From NCBI GenBank assembly GCA_021850485.1, contig JAJZLY010000025.1, positions 50,249-114,248 of the forward strand: a stretch of 64,000 nucleotides of DNA. The letters are read 5' to 3'. Each line of letters begins with the position of its first letter. Position 1 is the first letter of the stretch. The translations under genes were made by a program, and so were the position numbers. This DNA comes from Bacillota bacterium (GTDB lineage: Bacteria; Bacillota; Sulfobacillia; JAJZYS01; JAJZLH01). Below, piece by piece: positions 51,656 through 61,711 of this stretch. The notes under the pieces were generated by a model. That model saw nothing but the letters and a program-made list of their open reading frames with translations. It did no database searches and had not been told where the DNA came from.

Positions 51656-52743
51656 CGCCCGTTCCAGTCGCCCGGCGGCTACGACTGCTCGACCGCTTCC
51701 TCACCGTGTGGATCTTTGCGGCAATGGCTCTAGGCTTGCTGATCGGCCGCAGCCTGCCAGGGGTGGCCACGACCTTGGGACAGCTTGGCTCCGGTACGGT
51801 CTCCTGGCCGATCGCCTTGGGTTTGATGGTGATGCTCTACCCGCCGCTGGCCAAGGTCAAATACGGTGAGCTGGGCCGTGTCTTCTCCGATCTGCGGGTC
51901 TTGGTTGTCTCGCTGATCCAGAACTGGCTGGTCGGTCCGCTGCTGATGGCAGCACTAGCAATCATCTTCCTCCACCAACACCCAGCTTTTATGACCGGGG
52001 TCATGCTGATCGGGCTGGCCCGCTGTATCGCCATGGTGCTGGTCTGGAACGATCTGGCCGGTGGTCAGGCGGAGTACGCGGCCGGCCTGGTCGCCTTCAA
52101 CTCGCTGTTTCAGGTGCTGTTCTACGCCGCCTACGCCTACTTGTTCCTGACCGTTCTGCCACCGGTGCTGGGACTGGCTGCGGTGGCCGTGCACGTCACC
52201 ATCGGACAGGTGGCACGCACGGTGGCACTGTACCTGGGCGTACCGCTGGTGCTGGGGGCAGCGACCCGCATCTGGCTCGGCCGCAGGATCGGTCAGGCAG
52301 CATATGAGCAGCGTTTCCTGCCGGCAGTGGCGCCGCTGACCCTGATCGCCCTATTGGCCACCATCGTGGTCATGTTCGCCTTGCAGGGCCGGGCCATTTT
52401 GCAGCTTCCCGCTGACGCCGCCCTGGTCGCCCTGCCGCTCGTCTTGTACTTCGTCCTGATGTTCGCCATCTCGGTCGCCCTCAGCCGGCGGGCCGGAGCC
52501 CGCCCAGATGTCGTCACCGCCCTCGCCTTCACCGCTGCCAGCAACAACTTCGAACTGGCCATCGCGGTGGCGATCGGTGTTTTTGGCATCGCATCGCCAG
52601 TCGCCTTTGCCACCGTGATCGGCCCCTTGGTCGAGGTGCCGGTGATGATCGGCCTGGTCGGTCTGGCCGCTCGTCTGCACCTGAGCCAGCCGAAGCCGGC
52701 CTGGCAGTCCGCGATCGGCGCCAAGGAGGGCTCGGAGACGTGA
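51652..52743 (+). CDS. arsB: Arsenite efflux transporter Acr3
   Basis: A 363-residue, ten-helix BART-superfamily carrier. MVMLYPPLAKVKYGEL, LIGLARCIAMVLVWNDLAGGQAEYAAGLVAFNSLFQVLFY (with the As-linked Cys) and FTAASNNFELAIAVAIGVFG are Acr3 hallmarks. It exports As(III) using the proton motive force. It starts inside the arsR stop and ends inside the arsC start. Confidence 0.93.
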   Translation: MTPVPVARRLRLLDRFLTVWIFAAMALGLLIGRSLPGVATTLGQLGSGTVSWPIALGLMVMLYPPLAKVKYGELGRVFSDLRVLVVSLIQNWLVGPLLMAALAIIFLHQHPAFMTGVMLIGLARCIAMVLVWNDLAGGQAEYAAGLVAFNSLFQVLFYAAYAYLFLTVLPPVLGLAAVAVHVTIGQVARTVALYLGVPLVLGAATRIWLGRRIGQAAYEQRFLPAVAPLTLIALLATIVVMFALQGRAILQLPADAALVALPLVLYFVLMFAISVALSRRAGARPDVVTALAFTAASNNFELAIAVAIGVFGIASPVAFATVIGPLVEVPVMIGLVGLAARLHLSQPKPAWQSAIGAKEGSET

Positions 52744-53222
52744 GTGAGCTGCCACTGGTCTACTTCGTGTGCACGGGCAACGCCTGTCGCAGCCAGATGG
52801 CCGAGGGATGGGCCAGAGCGCTGTTCGGCAGCCATCTGCAAGTTGCCAGTGCCGGTATCCAGCCGACTGGCCTAGACCCCAGGGCTACAGCGGCGATGGC
52901 AGAACTTGGGGTGGACATCTCCGCCCAGGTGTCCAAGATGTTGGATCCGCTCTTGTTGGCCCGGGCAGATCTGGTGATTACCCTTTGCGATGATGCGGAC
53001 CAGCGTTGCCCTACGACGCCGCCCCAGGTTCGCCGCCTGCATTGGTCAGTTACGGATCCGGCGACCGCCAGCGGCAGCCCAGAGCAGGTGTCTGAGGTTT
53101 TTCGCCAAGTGCGCGACCAGCTTCGGCTGCGCATCGAAACCCTGCCCTTTGAGTTCGGCCAGACCTGGCCACTGAGCCATCCGCCGACAGGAGGGCTTGG
53201 CCACGACAGGGAAACCTTGTAA
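52740..53222 (+). CDS. arsC: Thioredoxin-coupled arsenate reductase
   Basis: A 160-residue low-molecular-weight-phosphatase-fold reductase. The P-loop CTGNACRSQMAEG has Cys11; Cys83 and Cys90 (TLCDDADQRC) complete the disulfide relay. It converts As(V) to As(III), which Acr3 exports. GTG 52740 overlaps the acr3 stop. The C-terminus has a His/Gly tail beyond the family core. Confidence 0.93.
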   Translation: MSELPLVYFVCTGNACRSQMAEGWARALFGSHLQVASAGIQPTGLDPRATAAMAELGVDISAQVSKMLDPLLLARADLVITLCDDADQRCPTTPPQVRRLHWSVTDPATASGSPEQVSEVFRQVRDQLRLRIETLPFEFGQTWPLSHPPTGGLGHDRETL

Positions 53223-53266
53223 CTAGCCCGACCCAGGGCCGGTCACCGGACCAAAGGGGGATCTCC

Positions 53267-54661
53267 GTGTCCACCACGCTGCCGGCGCATATCTTCCGGG
53301 CCTACGACATCCGCGGCCTGGTCGACCAGGAGTTGACCACTGACACGTACTACCGGCTTGGTCTGGCCTTCGGCCACACCTGCCGCCTGCAAGGACTGCG
53401 CGGCGTGGCGGTCGGCGGCGACAACCGTCCGAGCACGCCTGCCTTCGCCCAAGCCCTGTCCGAAGGGATTCAGGCGACTGGCCTCGACACCTTCGAGATC
53501 GGCATCCAGCCCACGCCTCTTGGCTACTTCGCCAGAGAGATGGTGGACCGGGTGGGGATGGCGATGGTCACCGCTTCGCACAACCCCAAAGAGTTCAACG
53601 GCCTGAAACTCGGCTATCGGCACGCCGCCCTCAGCGAGGATGAACTCCAGGCGCTGCGGCCGCTCACCCAGAGCGTCCAGCCCAACGCGGTCAAGGGTCA
53701 TCGTCGGGAGATCGACGTCCGCACGGCCTACCTGGAGGACTATGACATCCGCGTCGGCGGCCCCTTGGGGCTCAAGGTGGTGGCCGACTGCGGCAACGGC
53801 ACCGCCGGCCTCTATGAGCCGGCTCTCTCGCAACAGGCAGCAGGTGCCTGCCAAGGGCTGTTTTTGGAGTCAGACGCCTCTTACCCCAACCACCACCCGG
53901 ATCCCAGCGTGGCGGCCAACCTGGTGGCGCTAGCGGCCGCTGTGGTCAGCTCAGGGGCGGACTTGGGCGTTGGCTACGACGGCGATGCCGACCGCCTGGG
54001 CGTCGTCGACCACCGCGGGGCGTTCGTGATGGCGGACCGGCTGATGGCCCTATGGTGGCAGGAGATCTTGCAAGATCACCCTGGCGTCGAGGTGCCGGTG
54101 GAGGTGAAGTGTTCGAAAATCCTCTACGACTTGGCCACCAAGTGGGGCGGGCGGCCGTTTTTCTGCCGCAGCGGGCACGCCCCGATGAAGATCATGCTCC
54201 GTCAGCGGCATTTACTGTTTGCCGGAGAGCTGTCCGGGCATTTGTTCTTCGCCGACGACTACTACGGCTTTGACGACGCCTTCTACGCGGCCGGCCGCCT
54301 GTACCGTCTGGTAGCCGCCGCAGGGCGGCCCCTGGCTGATCTGCTCGCCCAGCTGCCGGAGACCGCCAGCACTGAGGAGATCCGCTTTGCCACTGCCGAC
54401 GCCGATAAGTTTCGCTTGGTGGAGGCGCTCAGCCGGCACTATGCTGCCAAGCTGCCGGTGGTGACGGTAGACGGCGTGCGCGTTCAGTTCGCAGACGGCT
54501 GGTGCCTGGTCCGGGCATCCAACACCCAACCGGTGGCGGTGTTCCGGGCGGAAGCGGACGACCAAGAGGGCTTGGACCGCATTCTCGAGGACGTCGCCAT
54601 GACCGCCCGCCAGTTGGGCTGGCAGGGTCTGGCTGACGCAGCCGAAGCCGCCAGGTCTTAG
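53267..54661 (+). CDS. Phosphomannomutase/phosphoglucomutase
   Basis: A 464-residue alpha-D-phosphohexomutase. IFRAYDIRGLVD, VTASHNPKEFNGLK (phospho-Ser), GYDGDADRLGVVD (Mg) and GELSGHLFFADDYYGFDDAFYA (sugar loop) are present; the final FADGWCLVRASNTQP binds phosphate. AAGGGGG precedes GTG 53267. It supplies Man-1-P or Glc-1-P for glycan synthesis. It converges on miaA, overlapping its end by 4 bases. Confidence 0.92.
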   Translation: MSTTLPAHIFRAYDIRGLVDQELTTDTYYRLGLAFGHTCRLQGLRGVAVGGDNRPSTPAFAQALSEGIQATGLDTFEIGIQPTPLGYFAREMVDRVGMAMVTASHNPKEFNGLKLGYRHAALSEDELQALRPLTQSVQPNAVKGHRREIDVRTAYLEDYDIRVGGPLGLKVVADCGNGTAGLYEPALSQQAAGACQGLFLESDASYPNHHPDPSVAANLVALAAAVVSSGADLGVGYDGDADRLGVVDHRGAFVMADRLMALWWQEILQDHPGVEVPVEVKCSKILYDLATKWGGRPFFCRSGHAPMKIMLRQRHLLFAGELSGHLFFADDYYGFDDAFYAAGRLYRLVAAAGRPLADLLAQLPETASTEEIRFATADADKFRLVEALSRHYAAKLPVVTVDGVRVQFADGWCLVRASNTQPVAVFRAEADDQEGLDRILEDVAMTARQLGWQGLADAAEAARS

Positions 54662-55617
54662 TAGGGCGGGGCCTGATAGGCCGCTTCGCCGACCAGTGAA
54701 CGGACATCGACCCCGGCGAAAAATGCCTTGGCCACCGAGAGCAGATGATCCAGTCCTGGTGCCTCGGCGTGGATCCACAAGATGTCAGTTTCTGTGCGCC
54801 ACCAGGTCATCTGCCGTTTGGCCAGGCGGCGAGAACGGGTCAAAAATGTCTCCATCGCCACCTCTCGACGCACCTCTCCGGCCAGCACCGCCGCCGCCTC
54901 CCGGTAGCCCAGGCTGGCTAAGGGTGGTCGATCCCTGGGCAGCCCTCGTGCCATCAGCCCCGCCGCCTCTTCCACCATGCCCCCGTTCCACAGGTCAGGC
55001 GCCCGAGCGGCCAGGCGCTCCGCAATCTGCTCCCGAGTTCGCCACCAGCCGATCTTGAGCAATCGGTACGGACTGGGCCGGACCGTACCTTGGCGCCCTT
55101 GCACCTCCAGCACGCGCAGCAGACGGATGACATCTTGGCGGCCGATCTCGCGAGCCCGCTCCGGGTAGCGGCGAGCCACCTCCTGCCACAGCGGGGCGCT
55201 GCCCTCGACCTGGATGCGCCTCTGCCAGTGCCCTCGTAGTTCTGGGTCAGGCGGTACCCGCACCACCTGCCACTCACCCAGGGCGGCTCTCAGGTACAGC
55301 CCGGTACCACCGGTCACCAGCGGCCGACGGCCCCGGCCCACGACATCGGCGATGGACGCCGCGGCCAAGTCGGCGAAGTGGGCAACGCTCATCGCCTGGC
55401 CGGGCTCGGCAACGTCGATCAGATGGTGCGCCACCCCCTGGCGCTGCGACAGAGTCGGCTTGGCGGTTCCCACGTCCAGGCCGCGGTAGACCTGCACGGA
55501 GTCGGCAGAGATGACTTCGGCCCTAAGCGCCTTGGCCACTGCCACCGCAGCTTCGCTCTTGCCAGCCGCCGTCGGCCCCAGCAGCACCAGCACGGAGGGC
55601 CGCTCAACTGCGGCCAA
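54658..55617 (-). CDS. miaA: tRNA dimethylallyltransferase
   Basis: A 319-residue enzyme adding dimethylallyl to A37 of tRNAs reading UNN codons. VLLGPTAAGKSEAAV (P-loop), ISADSVQVYRGLDVGTAKP, HHLIDVAEP, VTGGTGLYLRA and QDVIRLLRVLEV are diagnostic. TTG 55617 has GGAG seven bases upstream and overlaps the mutL end by 14 bases. It is the last gene of mutS-mutL-miaA. Confidence 0.93.
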   Translation of the reverse strand: MAAVERPSVLVLLGPTAAGKSEAAVAVAKALRAEVISADSVQVYRGLDVGTAKPTLSQRQGVAHHLIDVAEPGQAMSVAHFADLAAASIADVVGRGRRPLVTGGTGLYLRAALGEWQVVRVPPDPELRGHWQRRIQVEGSAPLWQEVARRYPERAREIGRQDVIRLLRVLEVQGRQGTVRPSPYRLLKIGWWRTREQIAERLAARAPDLWNGGMVEEAAGLMARGLPRDRPPLASLGYREAAAVLAGEVRREVAMETFLTRSRRLAKRQMTWWRTETDILWIHAEAPGLDHLLSVAKAFFAGVDVRSLVGEAAYQAPPY

Positions 55618-57295
55618 GGTGATGCTCCAGTGAGCCAAAGGGCAAGCTGATCCACACCGGCCGCCCGTGCGGACAGTGGCGCGGCTCGGCACACCGCCAT
55701 AGGGCATCGATCAGCGCCTGCTGCTCGGGGGCACTCAGCCGGTCGCCCCGCTTCACGGCGGCCCGGCAGGCGGCCATCGCCGTCCGCACCCGGCGGGATC
55801 GCTCGGTCGCCTCGCTCACCGAGGCGCAGGCTGCGACGTCGACCAGCAAGTTGTGCACGAGTGCACCCTGGTCGACGCCAGCCAGGGCGCTGGGCAGACT
55901 GCGCACCACCAGCTCACCCTGGGAGCCTAAGGCATCGATCTCCATCCCTGCCTCGGCCAGTTCGGCCTGCAGCGCCAGCACCTGCGCCGCTTCTGCTGGC
56001 AGGAGCCTGACTCGTCTGGGCTCCACGAAAAGCTGCGCCTGCGGGCGGTCGACTGCCGACAGCGCCTCGAACGCGATGCGCTCGTGGGCAGCGTGCTGAT
56101 CGATCAGATACAGGCTGTGCTCGTCAGCGGCGACCAAGAACAGGGTCCGCACCTGACTGACTGCCGTGGGCGGGTCGCCGAGGGCGACTGCGCTGGACGC
56201 CAGGTGCACAGGTTCGAAGCCGATCTGGTGCGCCTGGCTGAGGTCGGCCACGGACGGCGTGGCCCCTTGGGCGCTGGCCCAAGTCTGGCTCTCACCCACC
56301 ACGCGCCGCTCTAGGCCGAGCGCTCGCCTGCTGGCTTCATAGACGTGTGCGGCCAGCTCGTCTTCGGCCCGCAGCCGCACTTCCCACTTGCTGGGATGGA
56401 CATTGGGGTCCACGTTCCTGGCCGGTAGCTGCAGGCACAGCACCAAGTACGGGAAGCGCCCGCGCATCAGGTGGTCCCGATAGGCCTGCTCGGCGGCATA
56501 ACGCAATCTGGGGTTGTTCACCGCCCGGCCGTTGACCACGACGATCTGGGCCTGGCGATTGCCGCGGGCGCGATGCGGCCGGGAAATCAGGCCGCTAATG
56601 GTCACATCGCTATGTTGGTCAAAGATAGGCACTAGGTCTTCAGCCACGTCCAGCCCCCAGACCGATGCGGCCGCAGCCAACAGGTCGCCGTTTCCGTCGG
56701 TGGCCAGTACCAGCCGCTGGTCTGTGCTCACCCGAAATCCGACCGCCGGTGCAGCCAGGGCCAGTCGGCTGACCTCCTGGACCAAGCGGGCGCCTTCGAC
56801 GTCCGCACTACGCAGATGGGCCTGTCGGGCCGGAGTGTTGAAGAACAGGTCCCGCACCGCCACTGTGGTGCCGCAAGCTGCCGCCACCCGTTCCCGCAGC
56901 AGCATCCGCCCGCCCTCGACCACCACCCGGGTGGCAGTTTGGTCGCCAGCAGCCCGGGTCAACACCTGCAAGCGGCTGACCTGGGCGATGGCAGGCAAGG
57001 CCTCGCCGCGAAACCCCAAACTGGTGATCTGGTCCAAATCGGCGAAGTCGCTGAGTTTGCTGGTGGCGTGGCGCTCCAGCGCCAGCACCACCTCGCCGGC
57101 AGGAATACCGTGGCCGTCGTCTGCTACCGTGATCTCGGCCATGCCGCCTTGGCGGTAGGTGATCTCGACCCACGAGCTCTGGGCGTCTAGGCTATTCTCG
57201 ACCAGCTCCTTGGCACAAGAGGCCGGCCGCTCCACCACCTCGCCGGCGGCGATGGCGTTGATCAAGTCGTCTGGCAAGGTGCGGATGGCGGCCAT
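55604..57295 (-). CDS. mutL: DNA mismatch repair protein MutL
   Basis: A 563-residue GHKL ATPase. IAAGEVVERPASCAKELVENSLDA, DDGHGI and GFRGEALPAI form the ATP site. The C-terminal DQHAAHERI motif and the CPHGRP end indicate an endonuclease-active MutL, as in bacteria without MutH. GGAGGAG precedes the ATG, which overlaps the mutS stop. Confidence 0.95.
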   Translation of the reverse strand: MAAIRTLPDDLINAIAAGEVVERPASCAKELVENSLDAQSSWVEITYRQGGMAEITVADDGHGIPAGEVVLALERHATSKLSDFADLDQITSLGFRGEALPAIAQVSRLQVLTRAAGDQTATRVVVEGGRMLLRERVAAACGTTVAVRDLFFNTPARQAHLRSADVEGARLVQEVSRLALAAPAVGFRVSTDQRLVLATDGNGDLLAAAASVWGLDVAEDLVPIFDQHSDVTISGLISRPHRARGNRQAQIVVVNGRAVNNPRLRYAAEQAYRDHLMRGRFPYLVLCLQLPARNVDPNVHPSKWEVRLRAEDELAAHVYEASRRALGLERRVVGESQTWASAQGATPSVADLSQAHQIGFEPVHLASSAVALGDPPTAVSQVRTLFLVAADEHSLYLIDQHAAHERIAFEALSAVDRPQAQLFVEPRRVRLLPAEAAQVLALQAELAEAGMEIDALGSQGELVVRSLPSALAGVDQGALVHNLLVDVAACASVSEATERSRRVRTAMAACRAAVKRGDRLSAPEQQALIDALWRCAEPRHCPHGRPVWISLPFGSLEHHLGRS

Positions 57296-59814
57296 CAGGA
57301 CTCCTCCTCAGCCATGCGGCGGAGTTCGAACAGTAATTCCAGGGCCTGGCGCGGTGTGGTGGCTTCGAGGTCACAGGCTAGAAGCCGCGCCAGCACGGCC
57401 GATGGTTGAGCCAGCGCTGGCTCGTGCAAGCTGAAGGAGAGCTGGGCCTGATCCCAGCGCTGGCGCTCCAAGGAGCTGAGTTCGAGCTCCTGGAGGATCT
57501 GCCGGGCCCGCCCCAAGACCGCATCAGGAACCCCGGCCAGCCCGGCCACGTGCACGCCATAGGAGCGGTCGGCTGCACCGGCCACCACCTTGCGCAAGAA
57601 CACCACCCGATCTCCCTGTTCGATGGCGGTCACCGCTGCATTGCCGATGCCAGGCAGCCGCTCAGGCAGGGAGGTCAGCTCCAGGAAGTGGGTGGCCACC
57701 AGTGCCCGGCAGCGATTGTGCAGGTGGAGCCGTTCCACCACCGCCTGAGCCACGGCGATGCCGTCGTAGGTGGACGTTCCCCGCCCCACCTCGTCGAGGA
57801 GCACCAAGCTGGCCACAGTGGCTCGGTGCAAGATATGGGCCACCTCTTCCATCTCCATGAAGAAGGTGGAGCGGCCGCCGGCCAGGTCGTCCCCGGATCC
57901 AATGCGAGAGAACAGGCGATCGACCAGGCCGATGGTCGCTGTCTTGGCCGGCACGAAGGAGCCGACCTGGGCCATCAGCACGATCAGCGCCGCCTGACGC
58001 AGGTAGGTGCTCTTACCGCCCATGTTGGGGCCGGTCAGGATCAGCAGGCGCGTGGACTCGTCGAGCACCAAGTCGTTGGCCACGAAAGACGCCGTGGCCG
58101 CCTCCACCACCGGGTGGCGGCCGCCCTCGATGCTGAGGGTCGGGGCCTGGACCAAAGTCGGCTGGTGGTAGCGGCGGCGGACCGCCACTTCGGCCAGAGA
58201 CTGCAGCGCATCAACTGCACCCAGGGCGCGGCCCACCGTGCGCAGCAGGTCGGCTGCAGCCAACACGGCCTCAGTCAGCTCCTGGAAGGTGGCCAGTTCG
58301 ATCGCCAGCGCACTCTGCTTGGCTCCCAGGATCGATTCCTCCAACGCCTTCAACTCGGCGTTCACGAATCGCTCGCCACCGGCCACTGTCTGCTTGCGCT
58401 GCCACGAGGCGGGCACCGCCGCCTGCTGGGAGCGGCTCACCTCCAGGTAGTAGCCGAAGACCCGGTTGTACCCCACCTTCAGCGTACGGATGCCGGTCTC
58501 GGCCCGTTCTCGCTGCTCCAATTCCACCATCAGCTGATGACTGTCCTGTTGCAGGTGGCGCAGACGATCGAGCTCCTCAGAGACGCCATCTTGGATGAAG
58601 CCGCCGTCTCGCCACTGGGCCGGCGGCTGTGCCACCACCGTCTGTCGGATCCGATCGGCCAAGCCATCGCAACCGACCAGGCCGGCAGCCAAATCCGCCA
58701 ACATCCCGACTTGTGATGCCAGACGTTGGTGGACCTTGACGGCGGCCGCGAGCGTGGCTTCGATCCGGACCAGGTCAGCGGGCGTGAGCAGCCCGATTGC
58801 CGCCCTGGCTACCATGCGTTCGGGGTCCTTGGCCGGCGCCAGGTCGCGGCGCAACTGGGTACGCAGCAGCTTGTCTGCCACCAGTGCCGCCACCGCCTGC
58901 TGCCGATAGGAGATGGCAGGCAGCTCGGTCAGGGGGGCTTCCAGCCAGTGCACCAGAGTGCGGCGGCCCGGCGCACTCAAGGTGTCGTCCAAGACGTGGA
59001 GCAAGGTGCCAGCGCCGGTGCCACCATCTTGGCGTCGGGTGATTTCGAGGTGGCGCCAGGTGCTGGCATCGATCTCCATCTGGCGGCTATGCTCCGCAAG
59101 ATGGGCTGCCTCCATCGCCCTGCCCGCTCCCGAGTGGGTGCGCAGCAAGTAGTCGGCCGCCGCGCCGGCGGCCCGGCGGACCACGGCTGCCTCGTTAATC
59201 ACGCCGGTGAGCAAGGCGGCGACCTGCTCCGGGTCAGCGAGCGGCAATCCCGCCCGCTCGACCGGGCCCTTGCCAGCCACCAGCGGAACACCAACGGCAT
59301 CTTCCGCCAACCATTCATCAGGGGCCAGCCGCTCCATAAATGCCATCGCCTCTTGCCGATGGTGCGGTCCCTCGAACAGGCTGACTTCAAAGCGGCCGGC
59401 GGCCGGCTCCAGCCAGGCCACGGCCGATTGCTGCACGTCGCTGGCGACAGCGGCCAGTCCGGGTCTCCTCTCCTCTGCCCCCTCGATCCAGGTGGCGGGC
59501 GTGACCAGTCGGGTCACCTCGCGCCGGACCAAGCCCTTGGCCTGCTCGGCGTTTTCCATCTGCTCAGCCAGCGCCACCCGGTATCCCTTTTCCATCAGAC
59601 GCGCCAGGTAGGTGTCCAGGGCGTGGTGCGGCACGCCGCACATCGGAATCTGGCCGTCTCGGCTGGTTAGCACCAGATCCAACTCCCGCGACGCCAGTTC
59701 AGCGTCAGCGCCAAACAGCTCGAAGAAGTCGCCCAGCCGAAAGAAGAGCAACGCCGTCGGATAGCGTTCTTTGAGGGTCTGATACTGGCGCATCACAGGT
59801 GTGAGGGCGGCCAT
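57295..59814 (-). CDS. mutS: DNA mismatch repair protein MutS
   Basis: An 839-residue mismatch sensor. The N-terminal FFRLGDFFELF has the mismatch-probing Phe-x-Glu. The ATPase has LTGPNMGGKSTYLRQ (Walker A), GRSTFFMEMEE and LLDEVGRGTSTYDG (Walker B). GTHFLEL-type switch reads ATHFLELTSL. AAAGGAGGAG precedes ATG 59814; the frame extends upstream without support. Confidence 0.96.
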   Translation of the reverse strand: MAALTPVMRQYQTLKERYPTALLFFRLGDFFELFGADAELASRELDLVLTSRDGQIPMCGVPHHALDTYLARLMEKGYRVALAEQMENAEQAKGLVRREVTRLVTPATWIEGAEERRPGLAAVASDVQQSAVAWLEPAAGRFEVSLFEGPHHRQEAMAFMERLAPDEWLAEDAVGVPLVAGKGPVERAGLPLADPEQVAALLTGVINEAAVVRRAAGAAADYLLRTHSGAGRAMEAAHLAEHSRQMEIDASTWRHLEITRRQDGGTGAGTLLHVLDDTLSAPGRRTLVHWLEAPLTELPAISYRQQAVAALVADKLLRTQLRRDLAPAKDPERMVARAAIGLLTPADLVRIEATLAAAVKVHQRLASQVGMLADLAAGLVGCDGLADRIRQTVVAQPPAQWRDGGFIQDGVSEELDRLRHLQQDSHQLMVELEQRERAETGIRTLKVGYNRVFGYYLEVSRSQQAAVPASWQRKQTVAGGERFVNAELKALEESILGAKQSALAIELATFQELTEAVLAAADLLRTVGRALGAVDALQSLAEVAVRRRYHQPTLVQAPTLSIEGGRHPVVEAATASFVANDLVLDESTRLLILTGPNMGGKSTYLRQAALIVLMAQVGSFVPAKTATIGLVDRLFSRIGSGDDLAGGRSTFFMEMEEVAHILHRATVASLVLLDEVGRGTSTYDGIAVAQAVVERLHLHNRCRALVATHFLELTSLPERLPGIGNAAVTAIEQGDRVVFLRKVVAGAADRSYGVHVAGLAGVPDAVLGRARQILQELELSSLERQRWDQAQLSFSLHEPALAQPSAVLARLLACDLEATTPRQALELLFELRRMAEEES

Positions 59815-59854
59815 CGTCTCCTCCTTTCCGCCTCTGCGGCCGAGGTCTGAGCGT

Positions 59855-60631
59855 CTAGTAGTGGCCAATGATGCCGCGCTGTCGCGCCAGGTGATCAGCG
59901 GCCGTGAGCAGCCAGTAGCCGGCGACAAACCACAACACCATGTCGGCTGCAGCCTCCCACCACAAAGTGGCAGACGCCCCGTGACCCGCCGCCGCCAAGG
60001 TCGCATGCAGCACACTGACTTGCACCGACAGAGGAGCCAGCACCCCAAGCACGTGCCCCCAGGCGCCGGCGATGGTGGCCACCGGTGCGATGATCACGAA
60101 CAGCAGGGCGAACTGGATCATCAGCTGCAACTGGTTCATGCGCTTGAAGAGCAGCGCCAAGGCCGCCATCATCAGCCCGATGCCCCAGGCGGTGATGATC
60201 GTCATCAGAGCTGGCACGGCCGCCAATAGCCGCCAGTCCAACTTGGCACCACTCAGGGCGATCAGGGCGGCCAAAACCACCAAGACCGGCAGCAACATCT
60301 CCAAGATGTCCATCACGCCGCGCACCAAAAAGATCTGCACGGTGTGCCAGGGGGCCAGCATCACCTGCTCCAGGGTGCCGTTTTGGGTCTCATTTTGGAT
60401 GCTGTAGCCCATGAACCCAGAGGCGTTCATGACCAGGGTCCAAACCGTGTACCCGATCACCACGCCGGACAGGTTGGGCCCGCTGATCGGAGCGGCGGTC
60501 AGATAGTGGGCGCCAAAAAACATGCCGGCGAAGACGGCGAACATGACAACCATCATCGACACCGTCTCCAGCGGGTAGCGGACCAGATCGATCACCATGC
60601 GCCGCCACTCGGCGACCAGCAGCGAGCTCAC
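59855..60631 (-). CDS. ABC-2 type transporter permease
   Basis: A 258-residue membrane protein with six helices, starting with VSMMVVMFAVFAGMFFGA. ETQNGTLEQVMLAPWHTVQIFLVRG is the coupling-region motif of ABC-2 exporters. GTG 60631 overlaps the ATPase stop (GTGA), so the two form the exporter. Substrate unknown; drugs, lipids or glycans are usual. Confidence 0.86.
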   Translation of the reverse strand: MSSLLVAEWRRMVIDLVRYPLETVSMMVVMFAVFAGMFFGAHYLTAAPISGPNLSGVVIGYTVWTLVMNASGFMGYSIQNETQNGTLEQVMLAPWHTVQIFLVRGVMDILEMLLPVLVVLAALIALSGAKLDWRLLAAVPALMTIITAWGIGLMMAALALLFKRMNQLQLMIQFALLFVIIAPVATIAGAWGHVLGVLAPLSVQVSVLHATLAAAGHGASATLWWEAAADMVLWFVAGYWLLTAADHLARQRGIIGHY

Positions 60632-61569
60632 AGGGCCTCACCACCGCCTGAGACCACCTGCTGGAAGACCTCGGCCAAATCGGCCTGGTGGCGCTCCACC
60701 AGCCGGATGGCAGCTGGCCGCAACACGTCGAGCAACCGGTAGATGGCCGCCGGGTCATCCTCCGGCGGCGTGACCAGCAAATCCTTCGGCGTGGGCTGCT
60801 CGAGCGGCCAGCCCAGGGTCCGTGCCGCCGCCAGCTGGCCCGCGGAAAACGCCTCACCGGCCGTGACCCGCCACACCGGGCGGCTATAGCGGGTGAGGAC
60901 CTCTTCGGTGCGGCCGGTCAGCACCAGCTGGCCGGCACGAATGATCGCCAGGCGATCGGCCAACTGCTGCGCCACGTCCATCTGGTGAGTCGTGAGCAAG
61001 ATGGCCACCCCCTCGGTGCCCAGCTGGCGGACGGTCGCCTTGATCGCTTCGGCTGAGGCAAAGTCCAGCCCGAGCGTGGGCTCGTCGAGCAACACCAGCT
61101 GCGGGCGGTGCATCAGGGCTTGGCACAGCGCCAGCTTCTGCTGCATTCCGCGCGACAGTGTCTGCACAGAGTTGTGCTGGCGGTCCTCGAGATCCACCAT
61201 GCGCAGGAGCTCACCGGCTCGTTGCCTGGCCACCGCCGGCGTCAGCCGGCGCAGGGTGCCCCAATAGATCAAATTTTCCAGGCAGGTGAGGCGCCAGTAG
61301 AGGTTACGGCTTCCCTCCAGCACAGCCCCCAGCCGACTGGCAGCCAGGGCCGGACGGCCGGTCACGTCCACGCCGTCCACAACCACTCGGCCCTGGTCCG
61401 GGCGGATCAAGCCGGCCACCATTTTGATGGTGGTGGTCTTGCCAGCACCGTTGGGGCCCAAAAAAGCCAACACCTCGCCGGCGGCCACTGCGATCGAAAT
61501 GTGATCTACGGCAGTGATTGGGCCGGTGCGGCTGTGAAATCGCTTGACCAGTCCGTCCGCCGCCAGCAT
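60628..61569 (-). CDS. ABC transporter ATP-binding protein
   Basis: A 313-residue ABC ATPase. GPNGAGKTTTIKMVAG (Walker A), SRGMQQKLALCQAL (signature), LVLLDEPTLGLD (Walker B) and LTTHQMD (switch His) are intact. A C-terminal extension of about 90 residues is usual in the DrrA/NatA-type group. GGAGG precedes the ATG. Operon with the permease. Confidence 0.92.
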   Translation of the reverse strand: MLAADGLVKRFHSRTGPITAVDHISIAVAAGEVLAFLGPNGAGKTTTIKMVAGLIRPDQGRVVVDGVDVTGRPALAASRLGAVLEGSRNLYWRLTCLENLIYWGTLRRLTPAVARQRAGELLRMVDLEDRQHNSVQTLSRGMQQKLALCQALMHRPQLVLLDEPTLGLDFASAEAIKATVRQLGTEGVAILLTTHQMDVAQQLADRLAIIRAGQLVLTGRTEEVLTRYSRPVWRVTAGEAFSAGQLAAARTLGWPLEQPTPKDLLVTPPEDDPAAIYRLLDVLRPAAIRLVERHQADLAEVFQQVVSGGGEAL

Positions 61570-61711
61570 GTGAATCCTCCCGGCTCAACTTTGTAAAAGA
61601 TCTTCCGCCAATAGGCCTGCCGATCCTTTGTCCAGGCCCAAGAGGATGGCTCTCCCCCCTGTCGAAGCCGGGACAGCGCACGGGTGCCAAAGCGAGAAAG
61701 GTTGTGAGGGG

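Noticed and set aside
57406..58716. A 436-codon plus-strand frame opposite mutS
   Set aside because: It is His/Gln/Arg-rich low-quality protein typical of an antisense frame; mutS itself is unambiguous.
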